This document shows, one piece after another, positions 57,745-64,000 of a stretch of 64,000 bases of DNA (the first letter of the stretch is position 1; the number at the start of each line of letters is the position of its first letter). This DNA comes from Phenylobacterium aquaticum. Its GTDB lineage: Bacteria > Pseudomonadota > Alphaproteobacteria > Caulobacterales > Caulobacteraceae. The notes under the pieces are model-generated. The model was given only the letters and a program-made list of their open reading frames with translations. It did no database searches and was not told the origin of the DNA. The stretch covers positions 124,001-188,000 of the forward strand of contig NZ_JALDPT010000003.1 in NCBI RefSeq assembly GCF_022695515.1. The letters are read 5' to 3'. The translations under genes were made by a program, and so were the position numbers.

Positions 57745-59019
57745 CTAGAGGACGATGACCGGCGCGAACCCGCCGCCGGGGGTGCGGAAGTTGGTGGTCT
57801 GGCCCTGATAGAGTCGCGCCGCGGCCAGCAGGGGCCGGCCGGCATAGGCGTAGAGGCGGACGTCCATCTTGCGCGGCGCGGTCTCGGCGCCGAGGCAGAC
57901 CTGCCGCTCGGTGGGGACCGCCAGGGCCTGGGCGATGTAGCCGCCGGCCAGGATTGCGTCCCAGACCCCGCGGGTGAGCTTGTCGCCGCGATAGACCGCC
58001 TTGCCGCCATAGCCGCCGGCGGGCTTGAAGAAGAGGCGCTTGCGGTCCGCCCAGAGGGCCTCGGCATTGGTGGCGGTCACCGCGACCGTGCGTGGGACGT
58101 AGGCGAGCGCCGCCAGATGGTCGGAGCCCAGGCCCCAGGCGCGCAGCTGGTCCGGGTCGGAGAGGGCGATGAGGTTGCGCTTGTCGGCCAGCAGGGCGTG
58201 GTTGCGAGGATTGGGCGTCACCACGACGGCGCCTTGCTCATAGGCCTGGCGCAGCGGGGCGAGGGCCGGCGCCTCGAAGGCGAAATCGACGAGGCGGTTA
58301 TAGACCAGATCGACCGTCGCCCCGCGGTGGGTCAGGCGGCCGTCGGCCCAGACCAGCTCGGCGGGATCGGCGATCACGGCGCGGGCGCCGCGCGCCTCGA
58401 ACAGCCGCTGGGCCAGGCGGAACTCCGGATAGAGGTACTGATCGGAGGGGGCGTCGTCGACAATGGCGATTAGGCCCGGCGCGCCGTCGCGGCCCTGGGC
58501 ACGCCATTCGGCCAGGATCATCTCCCAGACCGCGACCTCGAAGCCGTCCAGCTGGGCGTTGTCGATCAGGTCCTGGACCTGCGGGCAGCAGGCGAGCTGG
58601 GCGCGGCCCAGCAGGGCGTTGAGGAAGGCCCCGCCGGCGTTGGTATTGACCTCGATCAGCCGGGGGCCCTCGGGTCCCAGGTGGAAGTCGTAGCCCATGA
58701 AGGCGCCGCGGGGGCCGTGATCGACCTGGGCGACAGTCGGGGCGCGCTCCAGGGCCGCCGCGCGATAGCCGGGCAGGGCGGCGGCGGCCTCGATGGCCTG
58801 CAGGGTGGCGGTCATGGCGTCGAGGTCGGCGCGGGTCAGGAAGACGGGGCCGGCGGCGAACAGGTGCTCGCGCCCCTGGCGCAGGCTGGCGCGGTCCTCC
58901 GGATCGGCGGCGATCTCGCGCCACAGGGCCTCGTCGTCGACGCCGATGCAGAAGCAGTCGCGATTGAGCTGGGCGACCAGCTGATCGGGCGAGAGGGGGG
59001 CCTCGAGGACGTCGCTCAC
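57745..59019 (-). CDS. ATP-grasp-like protein of the arsenic operon
   Basis: This 424-residue soluble protein has ATP-grasp-like motifs: GYDFHLGPEGPRLIEVNTNAGG near 108-130 with the ExNxxGG ligand pattern, and FFKPAGGYGGKAVYRGDKLT near 335-355, the lysine/glycine loop that binds ATP. It has several cysteines (DCFCIGVD, ACCPQVQDL). Such enzymes join an acyl phosphate to an amine or thiol. It starts inside the acr3 stop (ATGA), so it is translationally coupled to arsenite efflux. Its substrate is not known; a thiol-peptide ligase is one guess. Confidence 0.7.
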   Translation of the reverse strand: MSDVLEAPLSPDQLVAQLNRDCFCIGVDDEALWREIAADPEDRASLRQGREHLFAAGPVFLTRADLDAMTATLQAIEAAAALPGYRAAALERAPTVAQVDHGPRGAFMGYDFHLGPEGPRLIEVNTNAGGAFLNALLGRAQLACCPQVQDLIDNAQLDGFEVAVWEMILAEWRAQGRDGAPGLIAIVDDAPSDQYLYPEFRLAQRLFEARGARAVIADPAELVWADGRLTHRGATVDLVYNRLVDFAFEAPALAPLRQAYEQGAVVVTPNPRNHALLADKRNLIALSDPDQLRAWGLGSDHLAALAYVPRTVAVTATNAEALWADRKRLFFKPAGGYGGKAVYRGDKLTRGVWDAILAGGYIAQALAVPTERQVCLGAETAPRKMDVRLYAYAGRPLLAAARLYQGQTTNFRTPGGGFAPVIVL

Positions 59020-60080
59020 GGGGCGACCTGTTCCGCGAGAGCCAGGCGGCGGACGGCGGCGCCGCGTTCGTACCAGCCCTTGGAGCGGTTCACGATCGCC
59101 ACCACGGTCAGCATCACCGGCACCTCGATCAGCACCCCGACCACGGTCGCCAGCGCCGCGCCGGAGGTGAAGCCGAACAGGCTGATGGCGGCGGCCACAG
59201 CGAGCTCAAAGAAGTTGCTGGCGCCGATCAGGGCCGAGGGACCGGCCACGCAGTGGGCTTCGCCGCTCATGCGGTTGAGCAGATAGGCGAGGCCGGCGTT
59301 GAGATAGACCTGGATCAGGATCGGCACGGCCAGGAGGCCGATGATCAGCGGATGGGCCACGATCTGGCGGCCCTGGAAGGCGAACAGCAAGACCAGGGTG
59401 GCGAGCAGGGCGACCAGGGAGACGGGCTGGATGCGGGCGAGCAGGGCGGTCACCGCCGCCTCGCCGCCGCGGGTCAGCAGCGCGACCCTCAGGCTCTGGG
59501 CCAGGAAGACGGGGACCACGATATAGAGCCCCACCGAGAGCAGCAGGGTCTCCCACGGCACGGTGATCGCCGACAGGCCGAGCAGCAGGGCGACGATGGG
59601 GGCGAAGGCCACCACCATGATCGCGTCATTGAGGGCGACCTGGCTGAGGGTGAACAGGGGCTCGCCGCGGGTCAGGTTGCTCCAGACGAAGACCATGGCG
59701 GTGCAGGGCGCGGCGGCCAGCAGGATCAGGCCGGCGATGTAGCTGTTGATCTCGCCCGCCGGCAGCAGAGGGCGGAACAGCCAACCGATGAACAGGGCGC
59801 CCAGGGCGGCCATGGAGAAGGGCTTGATCGCCCAATTGACCAGCAGGGTCACGCCGATGCCGCGCCAGTGGCGGCCGACCTGGCGGAGCGCGCGGAAGTC
59901 GATCTTCATCAGCATGGGAACGATCATCAGCCAGATCAGGCCGGCGACCGGCAGGTTCACCTTGGCGATCTCCAGGGCGCCGATGGCCTGGAACAGGCCG
60001 GGGAACAGCTCACCGAGCGCGACGCCGATGACGATGCAGAGGCCGACCCAGACGGTGAGATAGCGTTCGAAGATCGACAT
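59016..60080 (-). CDS. acr3: Arsenite efflux transporter, ACR3 family
   Basis: The 354-residue polytopic protein (about ten membrane segments) has the ACR3 features LPVAGLIWLMIVPMLMKIDF and, in helix 4, the arsenite-binding cysteine in LAAAPCTAMVFVWSNLTRGE. The glutamate near GEPLFTLSQVALND is also typical. It extrudes arsenite (and perhaps antimonite) across the inner membrane. It lies 3 bp downstream of arsC and overlaps the ATP-grasp gene. The symbol arsB is sometimes used for this family. Confidence 0.94.
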   Translation of the reverse strand: MSIFERYLTVWVGLCIVIGVALGELFPGLFQAIGALEIAKVNLPVAGLIWLMIVPMLMKIDFRALRQVGRHWRGIGVTLLVNWAIKPFSMAALGALFIGWLFRPLLPAGEINSYIAGLILLAAAPCTAMVFVWSNLTRGEPLFTLSQVALNDAIMVVAFAPIVALLLGLSAITVPWETLLLSVGLYIVVPVFLAQSLRVALLTRGGEAAVTALLARIQPVSLVALLATLVLLFAFQGRQIVAHPLIIGLLAVPILIQVYLNAGLAYLLNRMSGEAHCVAGPSALIGASNFFELAVAAAISLFGFTSGAALATVVGVLIEVPVMLTVVAIVNRSKGWYERGAAVRRLALAEQVAP

Positions 60081-60083
60081 GGC

Positions 60084-60611
60084 TCAGGCGCTCGGGGTCT
60101 TGGCGACGACCTTCTTGCCGATCTCGTCGAGGCGGGCCTGCAGGGTCATGCGGTCGAGGGTCGCCATGGGCAGGCTGGCGAAGGCGCCGATGCGGGCGCC
60201 GAGCTGGCGATAGGCGTCGGCGAAGGCGAGCGCGATCTCGGCCGGCGAGCCCTCGACGGCGGCGGGATCGGGCACGCCCCAGTGGGCGGTCATCGGCTGG
60301 CCGGGCCAGATCGGGCAGACCTCGCCCGCGGCGTTGTCACAGACGGTGAAGACAAAATCGAGGGCCGGGGCGTCCGGGTTCTGGCTGGAGGAGAACTCCT
60401 CCCAGGACTTGGAGCGGAAGCCCGCGGTGTCGAAGCCGAGCTTGTCCAGCAGGGCTATGGCGTGGGGATTGACCCGTCCCGTGGGCATGGAGCCGGCGGA
60501 AAAGGCCCGGAACCGGCCCTCGCCCAGCCGGCTCATCAGGGCCTCGGCCAGGATCGAGCGGGCGGAATTGCCGGTGCAGAGGAAGAGGACGTTGTAGATC
60601 TTGGCGGACAT
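60084..60611 (-). CDS. arsC: Arsenate reductase of the low-molecular-weight phosphatase family
   Basis: The 175-residue protein has the P-loop LCTGNSARS (C12-x5-R18) and downstream redox/charge features (VFTVCDNAAGEVCPIWPG with further cysteines, and the D in HWGVPDPA), as in thioredoxin-coupled ArsC enzymes. It reduces arsenate to arsenite for export by Acr3. It is 14 bp downstream of arsR and 3 bp from acr3. Confidence 0.93.
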   Translation of the reverse strand: MSAKIYNVLFLCTGNSARSILAEALMSRLGEGRFRAFSAGSMPTGRVNPHAIALLDKLGFDTAGFRSKSWEEFSSSQNPDAPALDFVFTVCDNAAGEVCPIWPGQPMTAHWGVPDPAAVEGSPAEIALAFADAYRQLGARIGAFASLPMATLDRMTLQARLDEIGKKVVAKTPSA

Positions 60612-60625
60612 GGGCGGGCTCCGGG

Positions 60626-60979
60626 TCAGCAGGAACGGCCTTCGCCTGAACAGGCGCGGCTGGCGATGGCGGCCAGCGGCGCGCAGATCTCGGTCGCGCC
60701 ACCGCAGCAGTCCTCCATCAGGAAGGCCAGCAGCTGGCGCATGGCGTCATAGTCGGCGCTGTAGATGATCGAGCGGCCGTCGCGCTTGGAGCTCACCAGA
60801 CCGGCGTGGCTGAGCACGGTGAGATTGGCCGAGAGCGTATTGGGCAGGATCTCCAGCCGGCGGGCGATCTCCCCGGCCGGCAGGCCCTCGGGCCCCGCCT
60901 GGACCAGCAGGCGGAAGACGGAGAGGCGACCCTCAAGGGCGAGGGCGGACAGACTCGCGACGGCGGATTTCGTTTCCAT
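60626..60979 (-). CDS. arsR: Arsenic-responsive ArsR repressor with C-terminal cysteines
   Basis: The 117-residue winged-helix protein (GEIARRLEILPNTLSANLTV, LSHAGLVSSKRDGRSIIYSA) lacks the ELCVCDL metal site of classical ArsR. It has C91, C92, C99, C110 and C117 in a C-terminal tail (EDCCGGATEIC), suggesting an atypical As(III) site like that of other C-terminal-cysteine ArsR proteins. Its ATG lies inside a perfect 10-8-10 inverted repeat, the likely operator. It heads the arsR-arsC-acr3-ATP-grasp operon. Confidence 0.92.
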   Translation of the reverse strand: METKSAVASLSALALEGRLSVFRLLVQAGPEGLPAGEIARRLEILPNTLSANLTVLSHAGLVSSKRDGRSIIYSADYDAMRQLLAFLMEDCCGGATEICAPLAAIASRACSGEGRSC

Positions 60980-61003
60980 ATTTCCACGCTAGCGGAAATA
61001 TGG
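60976..61003. promoter_or_regulatory. ArsR operator overlapping the arsR start codon
   Basis: CCATATTTCC and GGAAATATGG are perfect 10-bp arms separated by 8 bp, and the first arm contains the arsR ATG (read on the minus strand). Binding would block transcription of the arsenic operon. It is also 14 bp past the end of the upstream amidohydrolase gene. Confidence 0.78.
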
Positions 61004-61017
61004 ATGAATGTGAAGCG

Positions 61018-64000
61018 TCAGACCTCTTCGACGACGAAGCGGCCTGGCTCGACGGGCGCGCGGCAGAAGGGATCGACGCAGCAGGCGGCGCGGCCGCTCT
61101 CCACATAGTCGGCCTCGTGCCACCAGAAGGCGGCCCCGGCGCTGGCCATTGGACGGACCGGTTCGATCTCGGCGTGCGCGCGGCCGACGAAGGGCGCCAT
61201 CAGCTCGGCCGGGGTGTGGGCGACGCCGTTCTTGATGACCACGCGCACGGCGGCGGCGTCCTCGATGCGGACCAGGGGATTGCCTTCGGTCACCAGGATG
61301 TCGGCCAGGGCGCCCTTGGTCAGGGTCCCGATCGGCTGTTCGAGATATTCGCCGGAATATCGCGTGGCGGTGGTCAGGGCCTCATAGGGGGTGAGCCCAT
61401 AGCGGACCATGCCGCGCAGGTTCATGTGCAGGCTGACCCCGTTGAAATCGATGGGGGAGTCGGTGCCGGTGACCACCTTGCCGCCGTTGCGCAGGCTCTC
61501 GCGCAGATGGTCAACATTGCGGGCCAGGGAGGCCAGGGCCGCGCGGTTGTCGCCCTTGGCCGCCATCTCCGCGCGCTGGGCCAGGCGGGCATATTCCCAC
61601 GGCGGATAGAGGGCCTTGATCCGGGGATCGTCGACCAGGGAACGGTCCTGGCCATAGAGGGCCGAGGATGAGAACAGGGTGGGCGTACGACGGGCGCCGC
61701 TCTGGACGAAGAGGGCGGTGACGTCCTGATAGCTGGCGCCCAGAGCGCTGGTGGTGCGCGAATAGCCGAAGCGGCTGGTCGCCCCCATGTGCTCCATGCC
61801 GTCCAGGCCGAAGGCCAGAGCCGGATAGTGGTAGTGCGAGGTGACGTGCAGGCCGCGGGCATGGGCCCAGGCGGCGAGGTCGCGCTGGGCCTGGAGCGGC
61901 AGGCGGACATAGGCCTTGATCAGGTCGTAGGAGAGGGCCTCGACCCGGTCGAGCTCCAGCTTCATCTGGCCGGGCTCGGTCACCGGCCGCATGAAGTTGT
62001 AATAGATCCGCGACCCGTCGATGGCCTCGCCGGTCGAGAAATAGCGCGGGCCCAGGCGAGCGCCGGCGTCGATCGCCTCGCGGTCCTCGACCATGTGATA
62101 GGCGGGCGAGCCTGGCGAGCGGGCGGTGGTCACGCCGAGCGACAGCCAGAGTCGGCCGTCCCGGTCGCCATAGCCGTAGCCCTGCATCTGGCGGTGGGCG
62201 TGCATCTCGACCAGGCCGGGGATGACCGTGGCGTTCTGGGCGTCGATCAGCCTGGCGTCGGTCGGGCCCTGGCCAGCGGGGACGAGGTCGGCGATGCGGT
62301 TACCCTCGATCACCAGGTCGACGCCGGTCCTGAGGTCCGGGCCGGTCCCGTCCCACAGGCGGGCCGCGCGGACCACGGTTCGGCCCGCAGGCTTGGCGTT
62401 GGCCCAGGTCAGCCCGTGGGGCACGGTCTTGGCCGCGCCGCCGGTCGCCGGGATCAGCCTGAGCTTTCCAGCGGAAAGGTACAGAATCTGGCTGGAATCG
62501 CCACTCCAGCTCGGAGCGTCTGTCACCTCGTCATTGAGGGCGCGCGGGGCGCCCTGGAAGCGGCCCTTGGCGTCGACATCGACCACCCACAGGCGGCTGG
62601 CGAACACATAGGCGAGGCGTGTCCCGTCCGGCGACCAGACCGGGCCGTCGTCGCCGCGGGTGCCGAGCGACTTGTGCGGGGCGTGGGGCTGATAGGTCGC
62701 CGCGCCCGTGGCGACATCGACGGTGAGGATCTCACTGAGGCCCTCGCGATAGCGGGCGGAGTAGGGCTTGAAGGCGGCGAGCGCCAGGGTCTTGCCGTCG
62801 GGGCTGAAGCTCGGCTTGCCCGGCTCCCAGATGGCGCCGAACACCTGGCGGATCGCGCCGGTGGCGACATCGACGGTGTGCAGGGCGCCGGTCTGGTCCA
62901 GGAAGGCCAGGGTCTTGCCGTCCCGCGACCAGGCGGCCGAAAGCGCCGCGCCGGCATGGCGGGTCACCTGGCGGTCGGTCCCGGCGGCGAGGTCTCGCAC
63001 CCAGATGTCCAGAGAGCCGCCGCGGTCGGTGGAATAGGCGAGGTGCGCGCCGTCCGGCGACCAGGCCGGATCGCATTTCCAGTAGCCGTCCTTGATCAGG
63101 GCCTTGGGCTTGCCGCCGATGGGCAGGATCCACAGGTCGTTGAGCGCGCGGAAGGCCACCTGCTTGCCGTCCGGCGAGAGGGTCGGGCTGCCGATCCCGA
63201 CGACGGGGCACGGCCTGGCGCTGTCGAAGTCGCGGCCCTTCTTGGCGTAGTCGGGCGGATTGACCGGGACCACCACCGAGAAAGCGATGTCACGGGCGCC
63301 GGCCAGGCCGCGGCGGCGGATCTGGCCGTCGGCCGCATAGACCAGCTCGCCGGAGGGCAGCCAGGTGGGGCGGAAGGGAAAGACATCCTCGCCCTTGAAC
63401 AGGGGGCCGGCGGCGTTGCGCAGCTCCGCGGTCCCGTTGGCCAGGGCCGCATAGACGATGTCCTTGCCGTCCGGGGTGAAGGCCGGGCTGTGCAGTTCGA
63501 CCGGCGCGGGGGCGGCGAGCACCGTGCGGCCGCCTGCGGCGTCGACCACCTCGATCCGAGCGCGGTCCACGGCGAAGGCGATGCGGGCCCCGTCCGGCGA
63601 CCAGGCGGGCTCGCAGGCCTGGCCCTGCGCGTCGGCCCACAGGCGGATCTCGCCGCTCGCCAGGTCGAGGACATGGATGGCGTACTTGCCGGTGCGGTCG
63701 GAGGAGAAGGCGACGCGGCGGCCGTCCGGCGACACCCGGGGCTCGCGGGCGTCGAACGGCCCCTGGGTCAGCTGGGTCAGGCCCGCCCCATCGGCCCCGA
63801 CCTTCCAGATCTGGAAGGTTCCGTCCCGATAGGATTGAAAGACCAGGGCTTTGCTGTCCGGCGTCCAGTCAGGCTGGGCGCCGTCGGTGAGGTCGTCGGT
63901 CAGGCGCGTGGCGGGGCCTCCGTCCACGGGAACGGTCCAGATCACCCCGTAGAGATCGAAGGCCAGGGTGCGGCCGTCCGGCGAGGCGGCGACGGCGATA
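61018..64000 (-). CDS. Amidohydrolase with TolB-like beta-propeller (5' end outside window)
   Basis: The frame is open to position 64000, so the N-terminus is missing. At least 994 residues are present. The first part has repeated SPDG-type WD40/PD40 blades (for example VSPDGRRVAFSSDRTGKYAI, WSPDGTRLAYVF). An amidohydrolase domain follows with metal ligands EMHAHRQ, HVTSHYHYPALAFGLDGMEH, and TGTDSPID. The C-terminus has a cysteine cluster (ACCVDPFC). It probably hydrolyses a small peptide-like or cyclic amide substrate, possibly in the periplasm. It is upstream of arsR on the same strand, but the ArsR operator separates them. Confidence 0.83.
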   Translation of the reverse strand, partial: IAVAASPDGRTLAFDLYGVIWTVPVDGGPATRLTDDLTDGAQPDWTPDSKALVFQSYRDGTFQIWKVGADGAGLTQLTQGPFDAREPRVSPDGRRVAFSSDRTGKYAIHVLDLASGEIRLWADAQGQACEPAWSPDGARIAFAVDRARIEVVDAAGGRTVLAAPAPVELHSPAFTPDGKDIVYAALANGTAELRNAAGPLFKGEDVFPFRPTWLPSGELVYAADGQIRRRGLAGARDIAFSVVVPVNPPDYAKKGRDFDSARPCPVVGIGSPTLSPDGKQVAFRALNDLWILPIGGKPKALIKDGYWKCDPAWSPDGAHLAYSTDRGGSLDIWVRDLAAGTDRQVTRHAGAALSAAWSRDGKTLAFLDQTGALHTVDVATGAIRQVFGAIWEPGKPSFSPDGKTLALAAFKPYSARYREGLSEILTVDVATGAATYQPHAPHKSLGTRGDDGPVWSPDGTRLAYVFASRLWVVDVDAKGRFQGAPRALNDEVTDAPSWSGDSSQILYLSAGKLRLIPATGGAAKTVPHGLTWANAKPAGRTVVRAARLWDGTGPDLRTGVDLVIEGNRIADLVPAGQGPTDARLIDAQNATVIPGLVEMHAHRQMQGYGYGDRDGRLWLSLGVTTARSPGSPAYHMVEDREAIDAGARLGPRYFSTGEAIDGSRIYYNFMRPVTEPGQMKLELDRVEALSYDLIKAYVRLPLQAQRDLAAWAHARGLHVTSHYHYPALAFGLDGMEHMGATSRFGYSRTTSALGASYQDVTALFVQSGARRTPTLFSSSALYGQDRSLVDDPRIKALYPPWEYARLAQRAEMAAKGDNRAALASLARNVDHLRESLRNGGKVVTGTDSPIDFNGVSLHMNLRGMVRYGLTPYEALTTATRYSGEYLEQPIGTLTKGALADILVTEGNPLVRIEDAAAVRVVIKNGVAHTPAELMAPFVGRAHAEIEPVRPMASAGAAFWWHEADYVESGRAACCVDPFCRAPVEPGRFVVEEV

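Overview
The window reads as chromosomal DNA from a high-GC alphaproteobacterium of the Caulobacterales (Caulobacter/Phenylobacterium type). The evidence is a set of genes matching the holdfast polysaccharide locus (hfsA-B-C facing hfsE-F-G-H), the order lytic transglycosylase / dapA / smpB / rpoZ / rsh, very high GC, and many start-stop overlaps of the ATGA/GTGA type. The family-level assignment is inference; no rRNA is present.

Layout. 1-9.5 kb: holdfast-type exopolysaccharide synthesis. The chain-length protein, a ParA/BY-kinase-like partner and a polymerase lie on the plus strand. A priming glycosyltransferase, flippase, glycosyltransferase, deacetylase and an appended fatty-acid hydroxylase form a minus-strand operon. 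9.6 kb: tRNA-Ser(GCU), then a gene-free, partly AT-rich stretch. 10.2-24.3 kb: a complete nitrate assimilation block on the minus strand. In transcription order it is nasT-nasS sensor pair, leader RNA, outer-membrane porin, nrtABD transporter, MFS nitrate/nitrite porter, nirB, nirD, nasA, cobA. The leader before the porin carries two hairpins with identical AACGAC loops, followed by an intrinsic terminator whose 5' arm overlaps the second hairpin. That is the expected architecture of an ANTAR (NasT) antitermination target.

24.4-45.8 kb: mixed housekeeping and accessory genes: DUF2189 membrane protein, lacZ, an atypical HEPN/MltR-like gene, an oligopeptide-binding lipoprotein, an EgtB-EgtD fusion for ergothioneine synthesis, a KGG stress protein, an ArsR/SRPBCC pair with a clear operator, an OmpR-type two-component system, an MBL hydrolase, an amino-acid permease, hrpB, RNA methyltransferases and a TetR regulator. 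46-57.7 kb: lytic transglycosylase, dapA, smpB, UDG, NYN nuclease, folK, rpoZ, rsh and GST. 57.7-64 kb: an arsenic operon (arsR-arsC-acr3) ending in a translationally coupled ATP-grasp-like gene, preceded by a large beta-propeller/amidohydrolase that runs off the window.

Five genes (hfsG, nirB, the nitrate porin, oppA, egtB) are each broken by what looks like a single-base indel in a G/C-rich run. In every case restoring one base gives a full-length protein. Residual sequencing error is the simplest explanation, so I treat these as probably intact genes.
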